Source: Methylobacterium planeticum (lineage in GTDB: Bacteria; Pseudomonadota; Alphaproteobacteria; Rhizobiales; Beijerinckiaceae). Taken from it: a DNA stretch of 64,000 nucleotides. The DNA is taken from NCBI RefSeq assembly GCF_008806345.1, contig NZ_VZZJ01000008.1, forward strand, positions 62,001 to 126,000, read 5' to 3'. The first letter of the stretch is position 1. Every line of letters begins with the position of its first letter. Below are positions 53,938 to 62,109 of this stretch, piece by piece. A program made the translations under genes and the position numbers. The notes beneath the pieces are model-generated. The model did not search any database, was not told the DNA's origin, and saw only the letters and a list, made by a program, of their open reading frames with translations.

Positions 53938-56310
53938 ATGACCCAGCTCTATAACTGCGTCGCGACCCAACACGATCTGCGGCTTATCGCAGTCGCTGCC
54001 CTGATCTGTGCATTGGGCACCTGCTCGACCTTCGCGATGGGCCGGCAGGTGTTCCGGAGCGGAGCCGGGAAGGAGCGCCTGATCTGGGGAGTGACGGGCG
54101 TCATCGCCACGAGCTCGGCCATTTGGGCTACCCATTTCATCGCGATGCTGGCCTTCGAGCCGAGCATGCCGTTCGGCTTCGCCGCGGGTCGGACCGCCGC
54201 GTCGCTCCTGGTCGCGATCCTGCTGGTCGGCCTCGGCACGGGCGTCGTCGTCGCACGCCCGAGCCTCCCAGGCCGCATCGTCGGTGGCGGGATCGTCGGC
54301 TTGGCCGTCTCGGCCATGCACTACACCGGCATGGGCGCCTATCACGTCCAGGGCACGTTGCAGTGGGAGAGTTCGACCGTGGCCGTGTCGATAAGTGTCG
54401 GCGTTGCTCTCGGCAGCCTGTCGATGGTGCTGGGCTTCAGCCGACACCGGCGCGTTCGCAACGTCGCGCCGCTCGTCCTGCTTCTCGCCGTCTGCGGAAC
54501 GCACTTCCTCGGAATGAGTGCCGTCACGATCGTGTTCGATCCGAGCATCGAGATTCCGGGCGGCAGCATCGACGCCACCATCCTCACCATCCTGACCGCA
54601 AACGCCGCGCTCCTGATCGTCGGCTTCTCGCTAACGGCGCTGCGTCTCTGGCACATGAACAGGCAGCGGCACGAGGCCGAGAACCAGCGCCTGCACGACC
54701 TGGCCAATATCGCGGTCGAGGGCCTCATGATCTGCGACGGCGACACGATCTCGGGCATCAACTGCAGCCTTGAGCGCGTTCTCGGGCTGTCGCGCGACAG
54801 CCTGATCGGGGCGCCGCTCCAGCGTATCCTGCCGGACCTCTCGGTCGCCAGGATCCCGCTCACGCACGAGATCGATGCCCTCCTCCGCGACGGCCACGAG
54901 GCCGAGGTTCCGGTGCGCGTGATCGCGCAGACGATCACGATCAAGGCCAAGCCGCACACGGTGGTGGCAGTCCGTGACCAACGCGAGCGGCTGCGGGCCG
55001 AGGCCGAGATGCACCGGCTCGCCCACCACGACACCCTGACAGGGCTGGCCAACCGGCATCAGTTCAACGAGGCGCTGGCCCTGCGCTTCGCTTCGCGACG
55101 CGGCGAGGACGCGACGTTCGCTCTCCTGATGCTCGATCTCGACCGCTTCAAGATCGTCAACGACACCCTTGGGCACGCCATGGGCGACGAGCTTCTCCGC
55201 CGCGTAGCCAATCGGCTGCTGCGGGCCCTGCGCGACGGGGATCTCGTCGCCCGGCTCGGGGGCGACGAGTTCGCCATCCTGAAGGCTGGGGGAACCGATC
55301 TCCCGGCGATTCAGGCGGTCGCCGAACGTATCATCGACATCCTCGCACGGCCCTTTCTGATCGACGGGCACATCCTGAACGTCGGTGCGAGCATCGGTAT
55401 CGCACTCGCGCCCGGCGACGGAGAGACACCGGATCTGCTGATGGGCAACGCCGACCTCGCGCTGTACGGCGCCAAGGAGGAAGGACGCGGCAGATACCGT
55501 CTGTTCGAGGCCGGCATGAACGCGCGCATCCAAGCGCGCCGCACGCTCGAGCTCGATCTCCGACGAGCCATCGCTCGGCAGGAGTTCGAGCTGTACTACC
55601 AGCCGCAAGTCGATGCCCGAACGGGAGCCTACGACGGCGCGGAGGCTCTGATCCGCTGGCATCATCCGCAGCGCGGCCTCGTCTCGCCGGCCGACTTCAT
55701 CCCCCTCGCGGAGGAGACCGGGCTGATCGGCGTCTTGGGCGAATGGGTGTTGCGGACGGCGTGCGCGGAGGCTCTTTCCTGGCCAAAGCATCTGACCGTG
55801 GCCGTCAACTTGTCGCCGGTCCAGTTCCGCGACGCCAGGCTCGCTGTGACGATCCGCAACATCCTGGCGGAGACGGGGCTGCCCGGCTTCCGCCTCGAGG
55901 TCGAGATCACCGAAGGGTCATTGCTGCAGGACGAGCAGCGCACGCTGGCGATTCTCCGGGAGCTACGGACGCTCGGCATCCGCATCTCGATGGACGACTT
56001 CGGCACCGGCTACTCCTCGCTGAGCTACCTGCGCCGCTTTCCCTTCGACAAGATCAAGATCGATCAGTCCTTCGTTCGGCAAACTCCGGACGACAAGGAC
56101 AGCGCCGCGATCGTGCGTGCGATCACGATGCTGGGCGCGAGCCTCGGCATGAAGACGACGGCCGAGGGCGTCGAGACCGACGCGCAGTCGAGCTTCATCG
56201 CCGGTGAAGGCTGCGACCAGCTGCAAGGATACCTGATCAGCCGACCGGTCCCGGCGGATAAGATTGCGATGCTGTTCTCTCCGGAGAACCGGATCGCGCA
56301 AACAGCGTGA
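53938..56310 (+). CDS. MHYT-PAS-GGDEF-EAL membrane c-di-GMP enzyme
   Basis: A 790-residue protein. Seven membrane helices form an MHYT sensor (about 1-245) with three motif copies: WATHFIAML, SAMHYTGMGAYH and CGTHFLGMSA, thought to bind metal and sense diatomic gases. A PAS-like part (about 255-350) leads to GGDEF (DTLTGLANRHQFN, LDLDRFKIVNDTLGHAMGD, ARLGGDEFAIL) and EAL (LYYQPQVDARTGAYDGAEAL, VNLSPVQFRDARL, DDFGTGYSSLSYLRRFPFDK). Both active sites look intact, so it could make or degrade c-di-GMP. A BLUF gene follows after 12 bp. Confidence 0.95.
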   Translation: MTQLYNCVATQHDLRLIAVAALICALGTCSTFAMGRQVFRSGAGKERLIWGVTGVIATSSAIWATHFIAMLAFEPSMPFGFAAGRTAASLLVAILLVGLGTGVVVARPSLPGRIVGGGIVGLAVSAMHYTGMGAYHVQGTLQWESSTVAVSISVGVALGSLSMVLGFSRHRRVRNVAPLVLLLAVCGTHFLGMSAVTIVFDPSIEIPGGSIDATILTILTANAALLIVGFSLTALRLWHMNRQRHEAENQRLHDLANIAVEGLMICDGDTISGINCSLERVLGLSRDSLIGAPLQRILPDLSVARIPLTHEIDALLRDGHEAEVPVRVIAQTITIKAKPHTVVAVRDQRERLRAEAEMHRLAHHDTLTGLANRHQFNEALALRFASRRGEDATFALLMLDLDRFKIVNDTLGHAMGDELLRRVANRLLRALRDGDLVARLGGDEFAILKAGGTDLPAIQAVAERIIDILARPFLIDGHILNVGASIGIALAPGDGETPDLLMGNADLALYGAKEEGRGRYRLFEAGMNARIQARRTLELDLRRAIARQEFELYYQPQVDARTGAYDGAEALIRWHHPQRGLVSPADFIPLAEETGLIGVLGEWVLRTACAEALSWPKHLTVAVNLSPVQFRDARLAVTIRNILAETGLPGFRLEVEITEGSLLQDEQRTLAILRELRTLGIRISMDDFGTGYSSLSYLRRFPFDKIKIDQSFVRQTPDDKDSAAIVRAITMLGASLGMKTTAEGVETDAQSSFIAGEGCDQLQGYLISRPVPADKIAMLFSPENRIAQTA

Positions 56311-56322
56311 AGAAAACCATCC

Positions 56323-56811
56323 ATGACCATACATCGGCTTCTCTACCGCAGCGACATGGATCTGGTCGGCACAGCGGCAAGCATCGAGCAACAGTTGATC
56401 GAGATCATCCGCCTGTCCGAGGCGCGGAACGCAGTCAACGATCTCACGGGTGCGTTGCTGCACACCCGCGGCGTGTTCATCCAGGCTCTGGAGGGGCCGC
56501 TTCCGGCGATCGAGGCGACGTTCGAACGCATCTGCTGCGACCTGCGTCACCGGCGGGTGGAGCTGCTGGAGCTGGTCCATGCGGAGGAGCGCGTGTTCGC
56601 CGAGTGGTCGATGGCTCGCATCACGGCCGATCATGCCTTTGAGAAGCTATTCCCCTGCCTGGAAAATATCGAGGAACAGCATTTGGAATCTGCTTCAGCT
56701 CAAGCGACGATCCAACTCATGCGATCTCTACTGATCGCAGGAGCGGACCGGTTCCCCAGCTTGGGACGAAGGCGAGCTCCAATACCCCGATCGCTCGAAT
56801 TGGGGGTCTGA
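56323..56811 (+). CDS. BLUF blue-light photoreceptor
   Basis: A 162-residue protein. The BLUF domain (residues 1-95) has Tyr8 in IHRLLYRS, Asn36 in EARNAVNDLTGALL, Gln54 in FIQALEG and Trp95 in FAEWSMA, the residues that surround FAD and carry the light switch. A 60-residue helical tail follows with no enzymatic output, as in short BLUF proteins that work through protein contacts. Its start lies 12 bp after the GGDEF-EAL stop, with only a weak ribosome site, so it is probably coupled and may regulate that enzyme by light. The partnership is inferred. Confidence 0.92.
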   Translation: MTIHRLLYRSDMDLVGTAASIEQQLIEIIRLSEARNAVNDLTGALLHTRGVFIQALEGPLPAIEATFERICCDLRHRRVELLELVHAEERVFAEWSMARITADHAFEKLFPCLENIEEQHLESASAQATIQLMRSLLIAGADRFPSLGRRRAPIPRSLELGV

Positions 56812-57163
56812 ACAACCAACCTGACCGGCTGGCTTGGACCGGGCTCAATGCGAGGATCAGAGAACCTGGAGATGACGCGTGGATGGAGGTGGAACGCGGA
56901 GCTGACGGAGCTGACGCGGCGCCAGGTGGAAGTGCAGACGGCAAACGAAAAGAGCGCTGCCGCCGCGTGAAGAGGCGGAGATTTCCGGGTAGCGCTTTGC
57001 AGCTCTGATGGGAATTCGGCGGCCCATCTGCGGTGCGTCTGCTCATCCGGAATGACAGATTCGGCGAAAAGGCGTGCCGGGAACGGCCAGACGCTCATCT
57101 CAGTTCATGAGATGACGTCGGCCTCGGTCCGTTCAGCGCGGGCAGCACCGGAGAGAACCGCGC
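56812..57163. other. Intergenic region
   Basis: 352 bp with no supported gene or RNA. The promoter of the AmpG-like gene is expected here. Confidence 0.4.
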
Positions 57164-58492
57164 ATGAGATCAGCGACCGTGGGACGCCCGGAGCCGACGC
57201 CTTTCTGGTCGGCCCTGTTCACAGATCGGCGGATCGCGCCGGCCCTCGGCCTCGGCTTCACGTCCGGTATTCCGTTCCTTCTCGTCTACGCGACACAGTC
57301 GGCTTGGCTGTCGGATGTCGGGATCTCGATCGCGACGATCGGGCTCCTGAGCGAGCTGACCCTTGCCTATAAGTTCAAGTTCCTGTGGGCGCCGTTCCTG
57401 GACCGCTACGATCCGCCTCTGCTCGGGCGTTTCCTCGGTCGACGGAGAAGCTGGATCGTTGTCGCGCAGCTCGGCGTCATGGCAACGCTCGCCGGCATCG
57501 CGTTCGGTGATCCGGCGCATCAGCTCACCTGGACGATCGTCCTGTCAGTGGCCCTGGGGTTTGCTGGAGCCACGCTCGACCTCGTCATCGATGGTTGGCG
57601 CATCACCAGCGTTCGACCTCCCGAGAAGCAGGCTGTGCTGTCGTCCTGGACAGAGATTGGCTGGCGGGTCGGTAACCTCGCGGCTGGCGCCGGCGCTCTG
57701 TTCCTCGCCGACAGGATCGGCTGGCGCGGCGCGTATCTCTGCATGGGCGCCCTGATGCTGCCGGGGATGATCGCGGCCGTGCTCGCGCCCGAGCCGCCGT
57801 CAGACAAGCACCCGCACCTCGCCCGAACAGGCTTTATCGAGACGGTCTGGGCACCGATCCGGGAACTTCTGACCCGGCTGGGTCCGACCGCGCCAGTCAT
57901 CCTGCTGCTCGTTGCCGGCTTCCGGATGCCGGGCTACATCGCAAGCGCGATGGCAGTTCCATTGTTCAAGCACCAGGGCTTCTCCAACACCGACATCGCG
58001 ACCGTCACAAAACTCTTCGGCTTCTGGATTGCGCTCGGCGGCACCTTCCTGGCTGGCGCTCTGATCCCACGAATCGGCATGCTGCCGAGCCTACTCATCG
58101 GGACTGTGGCTGGCTCGGCCTCGCATCTCAGCCTCGCTTACCTCGCGGCGCATGGCGGCGACGGCGGAACGGCGTTCTGGACCTTCGCGGCCGCCGTCAG
58201 CATCGACGGCTTCGCCTATGCCTTCGCGTCGGTTGTGCTGATCACGTACATGTCGACGCTCGCCTCGCCCGAGCATGCGGCGAGCCAATTCGGGCTCATG
58301 ACGTCGCTCTGCGCCTTCCCGGGCAGCGTGCTGGCGGGCTTTTCGGGCTTCGCTATCGAGCGGGTCGGCTTCGCTTGGTTCTTCGTCGGGACGTCGCTGA
58401 TCGGGCTGCCGGTGGCGCTGCTTGCGTTCTATGTCTGGGCGAAGGTCGGCATCTCCGACGAAACCACGGCACAGCCTGTTGCTGCGCACTGA
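57164..58492 (+). CDS. AmpG-family permease (MFS)
   Basis: A 442-residue permease with about 12 membrane segments. The AmpG signature is strong: LGFTSGIPFLLVYATQSAWL, VGISIATIGLLSELTLAYKF, KFLWAPFLDRYDPPLLGRFL. AmpG imports muropeptides for cell-wall recycling. The length is slightly below Escherichia coli AmpG. A second, divergent AmpG-like paralogue role cannot be excluded, so no symbol is given. GGAGAG lies 7 bases before the ATG. No ampC or ampD is adjacent. Confidence 0.85.
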   Translation: MRSATVGRPEPTPFWSALFTDRRIAPALGLGFTSGIPFLLVYATQSAWLSDVGISIATIGLLSELTLAYKFKFLWAPFLDRYDPPLLGRFLGRRRSWIVVAQLGVMATLAGIAFGDPAHQLTWTIVLSVALGFAGATLDLVIDGWRITSVRPPEKQAVLSSWTEIGWRVGNLAAGAGALFLADRIGWRGAYLCMGALMLPGMIAAVLAPEPPSDKHPHLARTGFIETVWAPIRELLTRLGPTAPVILLLVAGFRMPGYIASAMAVPLFKHQGFSNTDIATVTKLFGFWIALGGTFLAGALIPRIGMLPSLLIGTVAGSASHLSLAYLAAHGGDGGTAFWTFAAAVSIDGFAYAFASVVLITYMSTLASPEHAASQFGLMTSLCAFPGSVLAGFSGFAIERVGFAWFFVGTSLIGLPVALLAFYVWAKVGISDETTAQPVAAH

Positions 58493-58598
58493 GAAGCGAC
58501 CTGGGAGAGGCACAGGCCGGATGGAGACGCAGGGTTGCGTCTCGCTGGAATGAGAGAGCAGAGTGCCGCTCTGCCTCCTGCAGAAGCGAGAGTATGCC

Positions 58599-58838
58599 GT
58601 GGCACGCATCACGTACCGGATCGTCGAGCACGACGGAGGCTGGGCCTACAAGGTCGGCGACGTGTTCTCGGAAACGTTCCCAACCCGGGCAGATGCACAC
58701 GCTGCAGCCGAGCGCGCTGCAGCCGAGCAGCGCGCGCCAGACCACGACACCGTGATTAGCTACGAGGACGAGACGTACCACTGGCACGACGAAACCGCTC
58801 GAGGCAGTGACAGGCCAGAAACGGATGTCCAGGACTGA
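58599..58838 (+). CDS. DUF2188-like small protein
   Basis: A 79-residue protein starting at GTG: VARITYRIVEHDGGWAYKVG, DVFSETFPTRADAHAAAERA, ISYEDETYHWHDE. The layout (beta strands with GGW-Y-V, then T-x-x-A-H-A-x-A) matches DUF2188-type domains, of unknown function and common in methylobacteria, often stress-related. GCGAGAG lies upstream. Confidence 0.65.
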   Translation: MARITYRIVEHDGGWAYKVGDVFSETFPTRADAHAAAERAAAEQRAPDHDTVISYEDETYHWHDETARGSDRPETDVQD

Positions 58839-59275
58839 TCCTGGCCGAAAGCGGTATGTCGGCTTTGAAGGTAGTATCGTGGGTCAGCAGACGCTTCCAT
58901 CCTCGGGGTGTTGGGTGCGCCGGCCACGAGGATGACGCTGTTGAGGAGTCAGTGCGCCGGGGCGAGCGGGCGGGATCGTGATCATGGGTCCGCGGGCCTT
59001 CGTCCTCTGTCGGGATTCCAAGAGAAGCCGGTGCCAAACCCATCGCCGCCCGAGCCGGTCAGAGTTCAGGAAGTGGCCTGCCGGCTACCCATGGCCACCC
59101 CCTTGCATTAGCTTTGTGAGCTGTCGTGTCCGGAGGCGCCGAACAGACGGCCAAGACCGCATGGGGTTAGGGAATTGAAGCGCTCGCGCGGAACATGCGG
59201 TCAAGGCGACTGGCCTGAGGCTTGGTCACACCGGCCTTCCCAAGCCCTCACGCACGAATGTCAGGGACGACGTTG
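58839..59275. other. Upstream region of the amide operon
   Basis: 437 bp. No gene supported. It contains the sigma-54-like site at 59092-59107. No clear NtrC-type palindrome was found. Confidence 0.5.
59092..59107 (+). promoter_or_regulatory. Candidate sigma-54 promoter upstream of amiC
   Basis: TGGCCACCCCCTTGCA has GG-N10-GC spacing, with TGGC and TTGCA elements matching the -24/-12 consensus. It lies about 170 bp before amiC, on the same strand. Nitrogen-source operons are often RpoN-dependent, which fits. Two bases after TGGC deviate from consensus. Confidence 0.45.
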
Positions 59276-60427
59276 ATGAAGGCGTCGCAAGAGACGTGGC
59301 GCGTCGGGGTCCTCTTCTCGCGCAGCGGTGTCAGCGGCGTCACGGAGACGGAACACTTCCTCGGGACAGCCCTCGCGATCGAGGAGATCAATCGAGATGG
59401 TGGCGTGCTCGGCCGGCAGATCGAACCGGTCTGCTACGATCCCGCCGGAGATAACAACGCGTATCGGATGTTCGCCCGGAAGCTGCTAGCGGAGGACGAC
59501 GTCGAGGTCGTATTCGGCTGCTCGCTGTCGGCGAGCCGAAAAACGGTCCTGTCCACCCTAGAGCGACACAACGGCCTGCTCTGGTATCCGTCGATTTACG
59601 AAGGCTTCGAGTATTCAGAGAACGTAGTCTATACGGCGGCCACCCTCAACCAGAGCGTCTTCGCCCTAGCGAATTTCCTGATCGCCGAGTACGGCCCGCG
59701 GATCTTCATCGTCGGGTCGGATTACATCTATCCGCGTGAGTCCAATCGCGTCATGCGCGACCTGATCGAGTCCAAGGGGGGCACGGTCGTCGGCGAGCTC
59801 TACGCGCCGCTCGACGCCGGCGAGGAACCCCATGACCGCCTAGTCGAGGAAATCGTGCGGACGGCGCCCGACGCCGTGTTTTCCACCGTGGTCGGCCGGG
59901 GCGCGGACCGGCTTTACAGGAGCTATGCCGCAGCCGGCATACCGCGCGACCGTTGTCCCATCGCGAGCCTGACGATGTCGGAGGGCCAAATCCAGGCGAT
60001 CGGCCCGGAATTCTGTTCCGGCCACATCCTCGCCGGTCATTACTTCCAGACGCTGCCCGGGGACGACAACGGACGGTTCGTGGCGGCGTTCAGGAAGCGC
60101 TTTGGACCGGACCGGGTGACGAGTATGTGGTCGGAGACCGCCTACGCCCAGGTCCACCTGTTCGCCCGCGCCCTCGCCCAGGCGGGCACGCTCGATGCGG
60201 AGCGCCTGGGTGGGGCCGCAATGCGGCAGGTCCTCGCCGCTCCCGAGGGCGAGCTGAGCTTCGACGCCGAGACCCGGCATGTCTGGGTGACTCCGGGCAT
60301 CGGCGTGGCGCGCGGGGACGGCCAGTTCGAGGTCGTCTGGCGGGCGCGGCGGCCGGTGAGACCCGACCCCTATCTCGCTTCGTCCCGGTTCGAGCAGGAC
60401 TGGCTTGAGGAGGGCGTCGGCCATTGA
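59276..60427 (+). CDS. amiC: AmiC-like amide sensor, negative regulator
   Basis: A 383-residue protein with the periplasmic-binding-protein type I fold but no signal peptide, so it is cytoplasmic like Pseudomonas AmiC. Hallmarks: WRVGVLFSRSGVSGVTETEH, GTALAIEEINRDGGVLGRQI, VFGCSLSASRKTVLSTLERH, LLWYPSIYEGFEYSENVVYT. AmiC holds AmiR inactive and releases it when amides bind. Its stop overlaps the TTG start of amiR. ATG 59276 was chosen; AGGGACG lies upstream. Relatives FmdD/UrtA are exported transport proteins, but the absence of a signal and the amiR linkage favour AmiC. Confidence 0.88.
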   Translation: MKASQETWRVGVLFSRSGVSGVTETEHFLGTALAIEEINRDGGVLGRQIEPVCYDPAGDNNAYRMFARKLLAEDDVEVVFGCSLSASRKTVLSTLERHNGLLWYPSIYEGFEYSENVVYTAATLNQSVFALANFLIAEYGPRIFIVGSDYIYPRESNRVMRDLIESKGGTVVGELYAPLDAGEEPHDRLVEEIVRTAPDAVFSTVVGRGADRLYRSYAAAGIPRDRCPIASLTMSEGQIQAIGPEFCSGHILAGHYFQTLPGDDNGRFVAAFRKRFGPDRVTSMWSETAYAQVHLFARALAQAGTLDAERLGGAAMRQVLAAPEGELSFDAETRHVWVTPGIGVARGDGQFEVVWRARRPVRPDPYLASSRFEQDWLEEGVGH

Positions 60428-61050
60428 GCGGCCAGGCACGCAAGATCCTGGACGACCTGCGCCGCGCCCGCGCTGTCGTCGTCCATCCGCAAGACGAAGA
60501 AGGCACAATCCTTGTCGATCAACTGCGCCGGCTTGGCTGCGAGGTGCAGGTCACTTGGCCGCCGCCGGCGGCACTCCCGCCCGAAGTCGACACGCTGTTT
60601 ATCCAGCTCGACGATCTCGACGTGACCCACCTCCTGCCCGCCATCGAGGAGATGCGCCCGGCGGTGATCGCGATTGTCACGTACGAGAGTCCGACGTCGC
60701 TGAAGGCGCTCGTTGAATTTGACGCTCATGGCGTGCTCAACAAGCCCTTGAGGGCTCGCGGCGTCCTTTCCCAGTTCGCGTTGGCGCGATACCGCCGGGG
60801 TTACGAGACGCGCCTGACCAACAAGATCGAGAAACTTGAGGAAACCATGAAAGGCCGTCGGACCGTAGAGAAAGCGGTGCGATTCCTCACGGAAATGAAC
60901 GCTATGAACGAGGACGCGGCTTACCGATTACTTCGCGAACGTGCGACCTCAGCTTGCATGACAATGACAAGGGTCGCCGAAAGTGTCGTCGCAGCCCACG
61001 AAGCTATGGGTGGACTAGGGCTGCACATCTCCTTGGCCCCACGCCCATAA
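60424..61050 (+). CDS. amiR: AmiR-like ANTAR antitermination regulator
   Basis: A 208-residue RNA-binding antiterminator. The N-terminal pseudo-receiver (ARAVVVHPQDEEGTILVDQL) lacks a phosphorylatable Asp constellation. A coiled coil (YETRLTNKIEKLEETMKGRR) leads to the ANTAR domain (TVEKAVRFLTEMNAMNEDAA, YRLLRERATSACMTMTRVAE), with the alanine and aromatic pattern of ANTAR. TTG start overlaps the amiC stop (TTGA), ensuring balanced synthesis of the AmiC-AmiR complex. Its RNA target follows at 61117-61147. Confidence 0.92.
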   Translation: MSGQARKILDDLRRARAVVVHPQDEEGTILVDQLRRLGCEVQVTWPPPAALPPEVDTLFIQLDDLDVTHLLPAIEEMRPAVIAIVTYESPTSLKALVEFDAHGVLNKPLRARGVLSQFALARYRRGYETRLTNKIEKLEETMKGRRTVEKAVRFLTEMNAMNEDAAYRLLRERATSACMTMTRVAESVVAAHEAMGGLGLHISLAPRP

Positions 61051-61116
61051 CCGAGGCAGCCGCTGCGATTTTTGTTTGCTTGCGTGACGGCGGAATGCTG
61101 ATAGGATGAGCGGACT

Positions 61117-61147
61117 GGGCAAGATTGCCCTGCAGCAGGATTGCTGC
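61117..61147 (+). promoter_or_regulatory. Two-hairpin ANTAR antitermination target RNA
   Basis: Hairpin 1 (61117-61130) is GGGC-AAGATT-GCCC. Hairpin 2 (61132-61147) is GCAGC-AGGATT-GCTGC. Both present near-identical six-base loops one base apart, the architecture of ANTAR RNA targets. They lie just after amiR and before an intrinsic terminator. The loops carry A at position 1; position 4 is A rather than the G I recall as usual. In the folded form with a closing A-U pair the loops shrink to four bases. Confidence 0.7.
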
Positions 61148-61166
61148 TCTTACATCTTGGCTATGA

Positions 61167-61209
61167 AGCCTCTGGGTTGCGGATAACTTCCGTGTCCAGG
61201 GGCTTTTTT
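61167..61209 (+). terminator. Intrinsic terminator in the amide operon leader
   Basis: AGCCTCTGG (61167-61175) pairs with CCAGGGGCT (61196-61204; one G-U), followed by six T residues (61204-61209). It sits 16 bp before the nitrilase start and should stop transcription unless AmiR acts on the hairpins upstream. Confidence 0.85.
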
Positions 61210-61225
61210 GCGTTTTGGAGCTATC

Positions 61226-62071
61226 ATGATCCAAGCGAATGATCCCGCTCGCCCACCAATACAGGTCGCCTGCATCCAATTCGAGCCGAAGTTCGGCGAC
61301 GTCGAGGGCAATGTCGCGCGCTCGTCGGAGCTGATCCGCGCTGCCGCGCAGGCAGGCGCCAAGCTGATCGTGCTGCCGGAACTCGCCAACACCGGTTACG
61401 TCTTCGAGTCCTCGGACGAGGCTTCGGCGCTGGCCGAAGCCGTCCCGGGAGGGAGGACCGCGACGGCCTGGAGCGCGCTCGCCGTCGAGCTCGGCGTCCA
61501 CATCGTCGCCGGCATCGCGGAGCGCTCGGGCGGCAGGCTGTTCAATGCGGCGCTGGTCACCGGCCCGGATGGCTTCATCGGCGTCTACCGCAAGGCGCAC
61601 CTGTGGAATCGGGAGAACCTGTTCTTCGTGAAGGGGGATGTCGGCTTCCCGGTCTTCGACACCGGGCTCGGCAAGATCGGCGTCGCGATCTGCTACGATG
61701 GCTGGTTCCCCGAGACCTTCCGACAGCTCGCGCTCGCCGGCGCGGAGATCGTCTGCGTGCCGACGAACTGGGTGCCGATGCCGGGCCAACCCGAGGGCGA
61801 GGCCGCGATGGCCAACACGCTCCACCGGGCGGCCGCGCATTCCAACGGTGTCTTCATCGCCTGCGCGGACCGCGTCGGCGTCGAGCGCGGGCAGCCCTTC
61901 GAGGGCCAGAGCCTGATCATCGGCACGAAGGGCTGGACGCTCTCCGGACCCGCGAGCCGCGACCGGCCCGAGATCCTGACCGCAACCGTCGACCTCGACG
62001 AGGCGGGACGCAAGGACCTGAGCGACTTCAACTCCGTGCTGAGCGACCGCCGCACCGACGTCTACGGTTGA
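61226..62071 (+). CDS. Nitrilase-family amidohydrolase
   Basis: A 281-residue carbon-nitrogen hydrolase. The catalytic triad is visible: Glu in LIVLPELANTGYVF, Lys in VYRKAHLWNRE and Cys in VAICYDGWFPETF. Likely hydrolyses an amide or nitrile to acid and ammonia; given its AmiR-controlled setting, an aliphatic amidase role is favoured. It is shorter than classical AmiE (about 340 residues) and lies in a different branch. GGAG is 8 bases before ATG 61226. The transporter genes follow after 38 bp. Confidence 0.92.
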   Translation: MIQANDPARPPIQVACIQFEPKFGDVEGNVARSSELIRAAAQAGAKLIVLPELANTGYVFESSDEASALAEAVPGGRTATAWSALAVELGVHIVAGIAERSGGRLFNAALVTGPDGFIGVYRKAHLWNRENLFFVKGDVGFPVFDTGLGKIGVAICYDGWFPETFRQLALAGAEIVCVPTNWVPMPGQPEGEAAMANTLHRAAAHSNGVFIACADRVGVERGQPFEGQSLIIGTKGWTLSGPASRDRPEILTATVDLDEAGRKDLSDFNSVLSDRRTDVYG

Positions 62072-62109
62072 TCCCCGCTCCCCTGCAACGAACCGGAAGG
62101 AACCACACC

